64,000 nt of DNA from a virus: positions 1 through 64,000 of the IMG/VR virus record IMGVR_UViG_3300011113_000736. One strand, given 5' to 3'. Positions within the stretch are counted from its first letter, which is position 1. The number at the start of each line of letters is the position of its first letter. The translations under genes and the position numbers were made by a program. Below, piece after piece: positions 42,448 through 51,043 of the stretch. The notes under the pieces are model-generated. The model did not search any database. It was not told the origin of the DNA and was given only the letters and a program-made list of their open reading frames with translations.

Positions 42448-43605
42448 ATGAACTTTAAAGAGTGGCTAATCAACGAAGCTTTAGAATATCAACCAGAAAA
42501 CTGGACGCAATTCATCCGTAAAACTAAAAATAAATTATCTCTAATCGAGAGAGAATTATCTTCCACTCAATTGAATAATTTTTTAAATTATTTAAATAAT
42601 GTCGATAAAGATAATTTCTCATCTCGCATGATCCAATTATTCGATGCGGCATTTTACCTAATAGAAAAATATGCTAAAATACTAGAAAATGTAGAACAAT
42701 GGCACAACAAACCAATCGAAATTGTTGATGATTTGGCAAAAGAAACTTGTAGCAAAATTGATTTCAATAGAACTTTCAAAGCAGCCAAAGACTTAACAAA
42801 AACTACTTCGTTAAAAGATTATTATAATGAATATCTTGACATGTTCATTGAACAAGAAGAAATTTTGAAAAATACAAGCGATGAAGAATCATACCAAATT
42901 ATAAAAAATGTAATAAACAAAGTCGAAAGGATATTCAAACTGGCAGATAAATATATAGAAATAATTGAAAATTTTGAAAACAAGCTTAAATTTAGATGCA
43001 AAATTTTGCTCGGCGCACAAGGACGAATGAGCGATTTGTTTTATACAAGAGATGTCTTTCCACCACATGAAGATTTTGAAATCATGTATCACGCCACTAC
43101 AAATGCTCCCGCAATTATGCGTGAAGGATTCAAAACTAGAGAACAACTTAGAAAACAGGGTTTGGGTGGTGGTTTGGGAGGTGGACCAGAGAATGTAGTA
43201 TCTTTTACAGCCAATCCTAAAATAGCAGAAAAAATAGCCCAATCTATGAAATATACAATCAAAATAGCAAAAGGCGAAATAACTGATCAAGATGTTATAA
43301 AAAAATATAATAGATTCGGAATATTCAAACCAAAAGATTTGGAAGAGAAACCATACAAAGAAGGAACCAAAAAAAAAGCATTATGGTTGTTTAGACTCGC
43401 ACAAGGTAGAATGGACGAAAAAGGACTTGCTTATGATCCTTGGATCGCATTTCCAGACATGGAACTATTAGCAAAACTTGATCCAAACAATATTGGAATT
43501 ATACAAGCAAAAATTGATATGTCAAAAATAGTGCAATATCTTCCGGCAGAAGAAGAATATAGAGTTAAACTAGATGGCATATCTGAAATAAAACGATTCA
43601 TCTAA
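42448..43605 (+). CDS. Tagged protein with a C-terminal ADP-ribosyltransferase-like domain
   Basis: A 385-residue protein starting MNFKEWLINEALEYQPENW: Phe3, Trp6, Leu7 and INE (an exact IxE cleavage site). Residues ~20-195 are helical. From ~210 comes an ART-like start, FEIMYHATTNAPAIMREGFKT, then VVSFTANPKIAEKIAQSMKY and a later LEEKPYKEGTKKKALWLFRL; the 'YHaT..a..I..eGf' opening is shared by ART and KptA-type domains. GATAAATA ends 6 nt before the ATG. Delivery of an NAD-dependent modifier into the host, like T4 Alt, is the working idea. Catalytic residues remain unproven. Confidence 0.6.
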   Translation: MNFKEWLINEALEYQPENWTQFIRKTKNKLSLIERELSSTQLNNFLNYLNNVDKDNFSSRMIQLFDAAFYLIEKYAKILENVEQWHNKPIEIVDDLAKETCSKIDFNRTFKAAKDLTKTTSLKDYYNEYLDMFIEQEEILKNTSDEESYQIIKNVINKVERIFKLADKYIEIIENFENKLKFRCKILLGAQGRMSDLFYTRDVFPPHEDFEIMYHATTNAPAIMREGFKTREQLRKQGLGGGLGGGPENVVSFTANPKIAEKIAQSMKYTIKIAKGEITDQDVIKKYNRFGIFKPKDLEEKPYKEGTKKKALWLFRLAQGRMDEKGLAYDPWIAFPDMELLAKLDPNNIGIIQAKIDMSKIVQYLPAEEEYRVKLDGISEIKRFI

Positions 43606-44500
43606 AATCACCTCTTCTTGTCTTAGGAGGCACATAATCATTTGGTGTAATACCCTTGCTTTGCAAGTAGAAAAGAACCTTCTCATGTACAACCGCTAAG
43701 TGATTGTACACTGACTGCCTGCTTAATGGCTTGCTCGTTTGTTTATTAATATATTTTGCACGATAATCAATATACCACATTGGAACATCTAATCTTCTGT
43801 TTACAAAACTACGCAAAATCATTGCCTCTTGATCTGTCAAACCACAACCCACAACTATATTGTCTATTTCCAAATCAATATTTTCTGTATTAGCTGAATA
43901 ATCTTTATTAATTCCACAATTTTCTAAATTAAAATCTTTGTTTTCAAAATCGCTAACACATTTTACATTAAAACCACCTTTAAGCAGATTTTTGAGCTTT
44001 TCTTTGTGCAACTTACCTCTTAATCGCATGAATATAGCTCTATGAGCATATGTGGTGAATGATGCTTTTATTTTGTATGTCCTGTATTGCCATACAGCTG
44101 AACGAATAGCCATAAAACCGTCTGTAACAAAATCATCATACTTTTCGTAATTGATACGCATTCTTTTCATTATATTATAGACCATAGCACTGTATTGCTT
44201 TATTAGTATTTCTTCAACTTCGGAAGCATAAAACATAATTTTGCAATCTTCGATAAACTTATCTCTACATTTTTTTGTTAGTTTGTTTGCGTATTGATTG
44301 GCATCTTTCAGAATGCTGTATATGAAACGCATATAATGTATTTTTTTGATTTTGAAATGCTTGCACCATTTGTAACAAATGGCATTGCATTTTTTCAACC
44401 TTTCAAAGTCAACAATACTTTTAATATCTTTACGCATAGGATAAACAATCATGCCATTTTCCTCCACCATAACTCCTATGGCGTAATGATAACCATTCAT
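43598..44500 (-). CDS. Sigma-70 family factor, candidate late sigma (gp55-like role)
   Basis: A 300-residue protein. Residues ~100-162 match sigma region 2: MVYNIMKRM, YEKYDDFVTDGFMAIRSAVW, YRTYKIKASFTTYAHRAI ('DLiQeG..gl..A...fd...g..FsTYA' pattern). Residues ~220-285 have a region-4-like helix-turn-helix (LTDQEAMILRSF ... PLSRQSVYNHLAVVHEKVL). There is no region 1.1. The numerous TATAAATA boxes in the window make it a candidate for T4 gp55 function. An internal start after GGAGG near residue 17 is possible. It converges with the ART-like gene, overlapping by 8 bp. Confidence 0.78.
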   Translation of the reverse strand: MNGYHYAIGVMVEENGMIVYPMRKDIKSIVDFERLKKCNAICYKWCKHFKIKKIHYMRFIYSILKDANQYANKLTKKCRDKFIEDCKIMFYASEVEEILIKQYSAMVYNIMKRMRINYEKYDDFVTDGFMAIRSAVWQYRTYKIKASFTTYAHRAIFMRLRGKLHKEKLKNLLKGGFNVKCVSDFENKDFNLENCGINKDYSANTENIDLEIDNIVVGCGLTDQEAMILRSFVNRRLDVPMWYIDYRAKYINKQTSKPLSRQSVYNHLAVVHEKVLFYLQSKGITPNDYVPPKTRRGDFR

Positions 44501-44554
44501 AAAATTTTTTCAAGCATTTTATTATGCAAAATTAATTACGACACAGATCAGAAG

Positions 44555-44797
44555 TTATAAACCAGCTTTATCAAGTTTCTTATAATAATCTTTGTCTTCA
44601 CGCATGTGAGCCACAGCAATTTTCAAAGCTTCCAAATCCGTGCTAATTACTTTTGTATCCTTTCCCATCTTTCCAGAATGCTCTTTCTCTACCTTTAATC
44701 CTTTTTTCAGTTCTGCAATAGGTAATCCATCTATGTCAATTTTGCCATCATCAGCAAGTTTTTTAATATCAGCCCACTCAGTAAATGTAATATTCAT
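44555..44797 (-). CDS. Small protein resembling phage family DUF5661
   Basis: An 80-residue protein with ELKKGLKVEKEHSGK and IAVAHMREDKDYYKKLDKAGL, matching my recollection of a small widespread phage family (DUF5661) with 'G...E.EH...A.aHl.E.pdYY..L'. Its role is not known. The N-terminus MNITFTEWADIKK weakly resembles the cargo tag but with shifted spacing. It lies between the sigma factor and a divergent membrane protein gene. Confidence 0.6.
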   Translation of the reverse strand: MNITFTEWADIKKLADDGKIDIDGLPIAELKKGLKVEKEHSGKMGKDTKVISTDLEALKIAVAHMREDKDYYKKLDKAGL

Positions 44798-44834
44798 AAT
44801 ACTTATTTATAAAATAGAAAAGAGAAATATTATC

Positions 44835-45251
44835 ATGTTTATTAATTTACTCTCATATGGCGGAATAGGATTAGGTCTTGCCCTTGCAGTTCTAACATAT
44901 AGAATCATAGCAATTGAACAAAAAAAACAAAATCCAAATATAAACATAATATTTCTAACTTATGGCTTTATGATCTTGGCAATCACAATGGCAGGGTTTG
45001 GCTTTATTTCCGAAATAAAGAAATCAGATAATTTAAAAGAAGAAAACGAAAAGATTGTTTTTCAAAATGAATTATTACAATCAAAAATAGAAAAACTTAA
45101 AGAAAATAATGACAAGTTCGAAAAAATAAAACATAGCCTTGATTTGCTTTTAGATGTCAAAGGAAGTTTGATAAAAAAGTCTGACACTATATCAAACATC
45201 AAATCAGAATTGATCATTATACAAGAAACAATGAAAAAAGAATTGAATTAA
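44835..45251 (+). CDS. Membrane-anchored coiled-coil protein
   Basis: A 138-residue protein. Two membrane helices lie at the N-terminus (GGIGLGLALAVLTYRIIAI and IIFLTYGFMILAITMAGFGF), followed by a ~85-residue coiled coil rich in Lys/Glu/Leu (SDNLKEENEKIVFQNELLQ...). The start ATG at 44835 has AGAGA upstream and a TATAAAATA box about 20 nt before; longer in-frame extensions run back into the divergent gene. A spanin-like or envelope-linked role is conceivable but unproven. Confidence 0.55.
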   Translation: MFINLLSYGGIGLGLALAVLTYRIIAIEQKKQNPNINIIFLTYGFMILAITMAGFGFISEIKKSDNLKEENEKIVFQNELLQSKIEKLKENNDKFEKIKHSLDLLLDVKGSLIKKSDTISNIKSELIIIQETMKKELN

Positions 45252-45335
45252 TCACCAATCACTAAAAAAAGAACCAATAGAAACTATTGATATCACTACA
45301 AAAAATGCCAACAACAATATCGTTATCGTTTCCAT
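45252..45335 (-). CDS. Possible 27-residue membrane peptide downstream of tRNA-Asn
   Basis: A 27-residue frame, METITILLLAFFVV and then SIVSIGSFFSDW, is one hydrophobic helix. The ATG begins 3 nt past the 3' end of the tRNA, and the tRNA acceptor end itself (GAGGAG) sits where the ribosome site should be. This may be chance, so the call is tentative. Confidence 0.35.
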   Translation of the reverse strand: METITILLLAFFVVISIVSIGSFFSDW

Positions 45336-45337
45336 AA

Positions 45338-45411
45338 CTCCTCAAGCAGGACTCGAACCTACAACATCCAAGTTAACAGCTTGGCGCTACTACCGATTGA
45401 GCTATTGAGGA
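45338..45411 (-). tRNA. tRNA-Asn (GTT)
   Basis: The minus strand folds as a tRNA: 7-bp acceptor stem (TCCTCAA with TTGAGGA, discriminator G), anticodon arm CCAAG-CTGTTAA-CTTGG with anticodon GTT, and T arm GTAGG-TTCGAGT-CCTGC. CCA is not encoded. The D arm is slightly irregular (three pairs plus an extra T). AAC/AAT codons are very common in the phage genes here, which explains its presence. Confidence 0.88.
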
Positions 45412-45468
45412 ATGTAATTTACAATAGTATTTTTAAACTTTTTTGTTCCATCTAAATAAATAATTATT

Positions 45469-46779
45469 ATGAATTTCAAACAATGGCTATTAACCGAAGC
45501 AATAATCAACAAAGAAGAATTTCTCAAAGAAATTGGTTCTACAGAAGATCCACATTTATATTTGCAATTATCACCAGATGGTAAAATATTGATGCCTGAT
45601 CAAGCATATAAAGATGTAATAACAATTGATAAAAAATATAAATCAATGATGCCAGTAGGGTCACTTCAACCATTATCTAAAAATTTTGCTAATGTAATTA
45701 ATACGATTAAAAAAATATACCCTGAAATATTAAACTATGCCGTTTCATCAGCAGGAGTATCAGGATTTAGATCTCCATCAAAAGAATACAGAACAGTGAA
45801 ATATTGGCTTGATCAACAAAGAACAGAACCAAAAGTAAATCTACCTAAATATTTCTATCACGGCACTTCAACTAATCTGTATAATATGTTCATCAAAGAA
45901 CAAGGATTAGTTCCAAGACAAATATCTGGAAGTTCTGGATCTTATGGTGCGTCATCAGTTAGAGCGATATCAAAAGGAATGTTTAATTACATTACAATCC
46001 ATCCTGACTATGCCACAAGAGAAGCAGCAACTCAAGCCGCAAGGAATCATGGCGGCTTGCCACTAATTATTAAGATTGATTCTACTGCAATAGATCCAAC
46101 AAAGCTTTATCCCGATGAAGATGCAGGAGCAGAAACTTGGGAAGAATCAATGCATAAGATAGGGACAGTTGCCTACAAAGGAATTATCCCAAGCTCAAGC
46201 ATTACGCCATATGAAATTAGCAAAGATACTTATAGGCTGAAATGGTTGCCGTATGAAGAAACACCAACAATGGATCACCCTAAATATGAAAATTTAATTA
46301 AAAGAAAAATACATGAAAGTAAAGACGCTATATTCTTTGCTCTTTATGACAAAGAAGTAATTGACAAAAAAGGCAATTTACTCAAACCAATAACTAGCGA
46401 AGAATTTAACGAAATAGTTAAAAATGCTAAATGGGCAACTAATGCGTGGCTAATTTACGAATCAATGGGAGAAGGCGCATTGGGACATACAAGAAACTAC
46501 GCCATTAGTAGAAGCAACTTTGATAAAGAAGCGCAGCAAATTATACTTGATTTGTATAATAACGGAATTCTAGATAATTATCTTGAAATGAAAAGCGAAT
46601 ACATTTATACACATGATGACAAAATACAAAATATAATAAAATATGCTAAAAGCCTTGGCAAAAAATCATGGAAAGAAATAGAACAAAAATTGAGAAGCGT
46701 CTATTTGAAAAACAACAGGGATCAAAACGATTTGTTATATTCGCCAGAAGCTAAAAAAATATTAGGGATTAAAGATTAA
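45469..46779 (+). CDS. Tagged protein with a KptA/ART-like domain
   Basis: A 436-residue protein starting MNFKQWLLTEAIINKEEF: Phe3, Trp6 and LTE (exact LxE site). The centre (residues ~125-235) has KYFYHGTSTNLYNMFIKEQG, GMFNYITIHPDYATREAA and SMHKIGTVAYKGIIPSSSI, which follow the H-Y-E order of KptA-type RNA 2'-phosphotransferases and H-Y-E ARTs (His in YHGTS, Tyr in NYITIHPDYA). The C-terminal ~170 residues are helical and unknown. AATAAATA ends 6 nt before the ATG with no ribosome site. The likely role is an injected NAD-using enzyme. Confidence 0.62.
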   Translation: MNFKQWLLTEAIINKEEFLKEIGSTEDPHLYLQLSPDGKILMPDQAYKDVITIDKKYKSMMPVGSLQPLSKNFANVINTIKKIYPEILNYAVSSAGVSGFRSPSKEYRTVKYWLDQQRTEPKVNLPKYFYHGTSTNLYNMFIKEQGLVPRQISGSSGSYGASSVRAISKGMFNYITIHPDYATREAATQAARNHGGLPLIIKIDSTAIDPTKLYPDEDAGAETWEESMHKIGTVAYKGIIPSSSITPYEISKDTYRLKWLPYEETPTMDHPKYENLIKRKIHESKDAIFFALYDKEVIDKKGNLLKPITSEEFNEIVKNAKWATNAWLIYESMGEGALGHTRNYAISRSNFDKEAQQIILDLYNNGILDNYLEMKSEYIYTHDDKIQNIIKYAKSLGKKSWKEIEQKLRSVYLKNNRDQNDLLYSPEAKKILGIKD

Positions 46780-47363
46780 ATATCCAAATTTGGGTGCATG
46801 ATTTTAATCCAATCAATATACTTGTCGTTGACAATAGCAACTTTATCAACAACGCCTATTTCTTGTATATTCGCTTTTATGTTTCCAGAAGAATCTATTT
46901 CCATTCCCGGTATATGAACGCCTTGTGCCGCAAGACTTTTTAAAATTTCTGGTGGCACAATCTTAAAGCCTTTCTTTTCAGCCATCTTGGATATGCTGGC
47001 TGAAACAGCACCCCATACTGGCAAATCAAGAGAATTAAGCAAATCTATTCCTTTTAAAATAGATTTAGGATTTCCTGCCACTCCTGTTAATTTTACCAAA
47101 CCTGACCTCTGAAATCGCACAGCAATAAAACCAGCTTCTGTATCATTTTCAGTAATTGGAGGAACACCAAAGAATGTCCAATCATAAGCCCTACTGAAAA
47201 AAAGCTGTTTGCTAAAAGCTTCGCCAGTACTTTTTAAATAAGAACTGGTAAAAATATCATAAAGCCATTCGGCATTTTGATTGGTAAGTCTAAATTGCTC
47301 TGCTGATCTAACAGATTCAGATATTACATTTTGCTCAAGCAAATATTTTTTAAACCCTATCAT
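46776..47363 (-). CDS. Tagged protein, possible GNAT-like fold
   Basis: A 195-residue protein starting MIGFKKYLLEQNVISES: Phe4, Tyr7 and LLE (LxE site). The middle has EAGFIAVRFQRSGLVKLTGV followed by GNPKSILKGIDLLNSL and VSASISKMAEKKGFKIV, an order of strand, glycine loop and helix that recalls GNAT acetyltransferases or a related sensor fold. Unlike most tagged genes it has an AAAGGG ribosome site; a CATAAATA box lies ~45 bp upstream. It converges with the ART-like gene by 4 bp. Confidence 0.5.
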   Translation of the reverse strand: MIGFKKYLLEQNVISESVRSAEQFRLTNQNAEWLYDIFTSSYLKSTGEAFSKQLFFSRAYDWTFFGVPPITENDTEAGFIAVRFQRSGLVKLTGVAGNPKSILKGIDLLNSLDLPVWGAVSASISKMAEKKGFKIVPPEILKSLAAQGVHIPGMEIDSSGNIKANIQEIGVVDKVAIVNDKYIDWIKIMHPNLDI

Positions 47364-47449
47364 AATATCCCTTTATGTTTTAACAATTAATGAACTCACG
47401 ATTAGTTATATTTATGCATACAATTTCAATTAATTGCACTAAATAAGTC

Positions 47450-49153
47450 ATGCGTTTCAAACAATGGCTATTACTTTCAGAGAAAATAGAGGTCAACGGA
47501 GTCCAATTCCGTGACAAATTGGATGCATTGAAACACATTTATAATAATCATCCTAATCCAGACAATTTAGTTGTCTCTTACACTTCAATTAACAAAATAG
47601 GTATAAATCCCAAAAGTCAATATAAAACACCACTTGGAATTTATTTCTATCCATTAAAATATGTTATTGATATGAATCTGGGAGTACCATTTGCTGGAGA
47701 TCAACCTTATCTTAATGTATGCGAAATTGTAAGACCAAATAAAATGTGGCACATGAAGTTAAAAACACAACCTCAAATTGGCTTAGATGTTTTGAAAAAA
47801 GCTTTTCCAAAAAAAGAAGTAGAAAATGCGATTGCTCAAATAAACACTAAAGGACTCGATATAAGAAGTAATTATTCAACTGTCTGGCTTGTAACACAAT
47901 TGATTTCTAATGAAAATCCAATATCATGGAATACTAATTTGAGAAAATTGGGCATAGATGGTTTTTTTGATCATGGCACAGGAACCATTCATACTGGTGA
48001 GCCAACACAAGGTGTTGTTTTCACTGCTAATGCTTTAAAAGTAATACATGTAATTGAAAATATTAAACAAGTATCAGATGAATCAAAATTCACAGAAGCA
48101 TTACAAAAAGGAAACATTGCTGCTGTTGATTATTTCATACAAAATAAAAATGTAAGCCTTGATTACGCAATTGAAATTGCAGCAGAAAATGGGCATCTTT
48201 CTTTAGTAAAACATTTAATTGAAAAATATGATGCTGGAATATATGATGCAGTTAACGATGCTGCTAAAAATGGACACTTTGATATTGTTAAATATCTCGT
48301 TGATGAACAAAAAGCAAATATAGATAGTTTTGCTGTAGTGGAAGCAGGATCAAAAGGATATCTCGATATAGTAAAATACCTTATTGAAAAGGGTGCAAAA
48401 ATAAACAAATATGCTGTGGAATCAGCAGCTAGTCAAAATCAATTTGATGTTGTTAAATATTTACTTGGCGAAGAAGTTACTCTAAATGGTCAAAAAATAA
48501 AATTACCAGCAAATGTAGAAATTGGAACAATAGGCGATTCAGCAATTAAAAATGCAGCTAGAAACGGAAATTTTGATATTGTTAAATACCTTGTTCAAAA
48601 AGGAGGTAAAATAATAGATTTAGATATAAAACACATGATTGAAAAAAATTATATTGATATCATAGTTTATTTTCTTAGCACTGGAAAATTATCATCATAT
48701 TATGTTGCCGAAGAAGCCGCCAAAAATGGAAGTTTGAATTTAATCAAAAACATTGTAAACATGGGATTTAAAATAGATGAAGAAGTATTTGTTAAAGCAG
48801 CCGATTTTGGAAACATCAAAATTGTAAAATATCTTTTGGAAGAATTAAAATTAAATGTTGGTATTGCTGATATCCAAAGATCTATTTTACATGCGGCTAA
48901 TCGTGGCGTTTTTAATACTGTTTTATATCTTGCAGAAAAATACCCCAAATTAGGAGCTTTGGCAATTACTGATGCTGCTAGACATGCAAGAATAGATGTC
49001 ATAAGACATATTATTGATAATTTAAAATCACCAACTAGCCAATTTCAGCTTAATGATGCAGCAGACAAAGCAAAAGAATATGGTAACAATGATATTGTTG
49101 ATTATCTTGTATCCAAAGGTGCAAAAAGACCAGTAGACAATGCCGCAAAATAA
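47450..49153 (+). CDS. Tagged effector-like protein: shared N domain plus ankyrin-type repeats (paralogue 1)
   Basis: A 567-residue protein. It starts MRFKQWLLLSEKIEVNG (Phe3, Trp6, LSE site). Residues ~12-203 form a domain shared with the next two genes (VVSYTSINKIGINPKS, TPLGIYFYPLKYV, NYSTVWL, GIDGFFDHGTGTIHTGEPTQ), possibly ART-like but unproven. From ~210 to the end are about ten ankyrin-type repeats in the style NGHFDIVKYLVDE, KGYLDIVKYLIEKGAK, like those abundant in giant viruses. CACTAAATA ends 4 nt before the ATG with no ribosome site. The repeats probably choose a host protein target. Confidence 0.62.
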   Translation: MRFKQWLLLSEKIEVNGVQFRDKLDALKHIYNNHPNPDNLVVSYTSINKIGINPKSQYKTPLGIYFYPLKYVIDMNLGVPFAGDQPYLNVCEIVRPNKMWHMKLKTQPQIGLDVLKKAFPKKEVENAIAQINTKGLDIRSNYSTVWLVTQLISNENPISWNTNLRKLGIDGFFDHGTGTIHTGEPTQGVVFTANALKVIHVIENIKQVSDESKFTEALQKGNIAAVDYFIQNKNVSLDYAIEIAAENGHLSLVKHLIEKYDAGIYDAVNDAAKNGHFDIVKYLVDEQKANIDSFAVVEAGSKGYLDIVKYLIEKGAKINKYAVESAASQNQFDVVKYLLGEEVTLNGQKIKLPANVEIGTIGDSAIKNAARNGNFDIVKYLVQKGGKIIDLDIKHMIEKNYIDIIVYFLSTGKLSSYYVAEEAAKNGSLNLIKNIVNMGFKIDEEVFVKAADFGNIKIVKYLLEELKLNVGIADIQRSILHAANRGVFNTVLYLAEKYPKLGALAITDAARHARIDVIRHIIDNLKSPTSQFQLNDAADKAKEYGNNDIVDYLVSKGAKRPVDNAAK

Positions 49154-49174
49154 AACAACTGCACTAAATAATTT

Positions 49175-51040
49175 ATGCATTTCAAACAATGGTTATTACT
49201 TTCAGAGAAAATAGAAGTCAACGGAGTCCAATTCCGTGACAAATTGGATGCATTGAAACACATTTATAATAATCATCCTAATCCAGACAATTTAGTTGTT
49301 TCTTACACATCAATTAACAAAATAGGCATAAATCCCAAAAGTCAATATGGCACACCACTTGGAATTTATTTCTATCCATTAAAATATGTTATTGATATGA
49401 ATCTGGGAGTACCATTTGCTGGAGATCAACCTTATCTTAATGTATGCGAAATTGTAAGACCAAATAAAATTTTGCATATGCAAAAATCAACTGAACCACA
49501 ACTTGGCATAGATTTGCTTAAGAAAACATTTTCAGAAACAGAAGTAGACAATGCAATTGCTCAAATAAACACTGTAAACACTGAAGGACTCGATATAAGA
49601 AGCAATTATTCAACTGTCTGGCTTGCAACTTACATTATTTCCAATGAAAATCCAATATTATGGAATACTAATTTAAGAAAATTAGGCATAGATGGTTTTT
49701 TTGATCATGACACAGGAACTATTCACACCAATGAACCAACTCAAGGTGTTGTTTTCACTGCTAATGCTCTAAAGGTAATAAATGTTATAGAAAATAAAAA
49801 AAATAAAGAAAATGAAGAAACATCTGAGCAAAGTGTTTTAAGTTTGCTTCAAAAAACAACAACAAAAAATGAAGGCAAATTGGTAAAATCTATTGTTACA
49901 AACAAAAAACAAACGCTAAGTGATCAAGATATTGTTGATATAATGGGACATGTGGAAAACAAAGACAAAATAGCAAAAATTATAATTCAAAATAAAACAG
50001 AACTTTCTGATGCTAATGTTTGGATTTTACTTCATCAATCAAATAACAAGAAAGAAATTGCAAATCTTTTAGGTTCTGAAAATATAAACAAACTTTCTAG
50101 TGATCATGTTGCTTCTTTGTTTCATCTAGACCAAAAACAAGAAATGGCAACTATTTTAGGCTCTGAAAATATAAACAAACTTAATGATCAAGATATTTAT
50201 GATTTGCTTAAATGTGGATATGACAAGCAAGAAATGGCAAAAATTTTAGGTAAAGAAAATATAAACAAACTTTCTAGTGGTAATGCTTCTAGTTTGCTTT
50301 ATTACGCATATGACAAGCTAGGAATGGCAAAAGCTTTAGGTAAAGAAAATATAAGTAAAATGGATGATAGTGTTATTATTAAATCTTTTGCTGATACAGC
50401 TAACAAGGAAGAAATGGCAAAAGCTTTAGGTAAAGAAAATATAAACAAATTCATCAGTGATAATTTTTCTGGTTTGCTTTATTATGCATCTGACAAGCAA
50501 AAAATAGCAAAAATCATAATTCAAAACAAAACAGAACTTTCTGGTGATAATGTTCGTTCTTTGCTTCTTTATGCAGATGACAAGCAAGAAATAGCAAATA
50601 TTTTAGGTTCAGAAAATATAAATAAAATCAACAATCATAATGTTTTTAGTTTGCTTAATAACGCATCTGACAAGCAAGAAATGGCAAAAATTTTAGGTTC
50701 TGAAAATATAAACAAACTTAATGATCAAGATATTTTTCTGATGCTTCATCGGGGTAACAATGACCCATCAGAAATGGCAAAAATTATAACTCAGTATAAA
50801 ACTGAACTTTCTGGCAAAGATATTTCTAACTTACTTCAAGTTACTCATGACCCGCAAGAGATGGCAAAAATTTTAGACAAAGAAAATATAAGTAAAATGA
50901 ATGATTATCATGTTTCCGAATTGATCAAATATAGGTCTAACAAACAAGAAATAGCAAAAATCATTGATCAATATCACGCCAATAAAACACCAGAAATTGA
51001 AAAACTAATTCAACCATTTTGCAACAAAACAACTAAATAA
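49175..51040 (+). CDS. Tagged effector-like protein: shared N domain plus novel 30-odd-residue repeats (paralogue 2)
   Basis: A 621-residue protein, starting MHFKQWLLLSEKIEVNG. The first ~200 residues are nearly identical in DNA to paralogue 1 for long stretches, so the copy is recent. From ~225 the repeats differ: about twelve units of 31-34 residues with a core like 'KQEMAKILGSENINKLND', 'DQDIYDLLKCGYD'. They are not ankyrin and no family is recognised. CACTAAATA ends 4 nt before the ATG. The tail IEKLIQPFCNKTTK closes 3 bp before the next gene. Confidence 0.58.
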   Translation: MHFKQWLLLSEKIEVNGVQFRDKLDALKHIYNNHPNPDNLVVSYTSINKIGINPKSQYGTPLGIYFYPLKYVIDMNLGVPFAGDQPYLNVCEIVRPNKILHMQKSTEPQLGIDLLKKTFSETEVDNAIAQINTVNTEGLDIRSNYSTVWLATYIISNENPILWNTNLRKLGIDGFFDHDTGTIHTNEPTQGVVFTANALKVINVIENKKNKENEETSEQSVLSLLQKTTTKNEGKLVKSIVTNKKQTLSDQDIVDIMGHVENKDKIAKIIIQNKTELSDANVWILLHQSNNKKEIANLLGSENINKLSSDHVASLFHLDQKQEMATILGSENINKLNDQDIYDLLKCGYDKQEMAKILGKENINKLSSGNASSLLYYAYDKLGMAKALGKENISKMDDSVIIKSFADTANKEEMAKALGKENINKFISDNFSGLLYYASDKQKIAKIIIQNKTELSGDNVRSLLLYADDKQEIANILGSENINKINNHNVFSLLNNASDKQEMAKILGSENINKLNDQDIFLMLHRGNNDPSEMAKIITQYKTELSGKDISNLLQVTHDPQEMAKILDKENISKMNDYHVSELIKYRSNKQEIAKIIDQYHANKTPEIEKLIQPFCNKTTK

Positions 51041-51043
51041 TTT

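Noticed and set aside
44555-44797. MNITFTEWADIKK as a capsid tag
   Set aside because: Spacing is shifted and the sequence is explained by the small phage family it appears to belong to; kept only as borderline.
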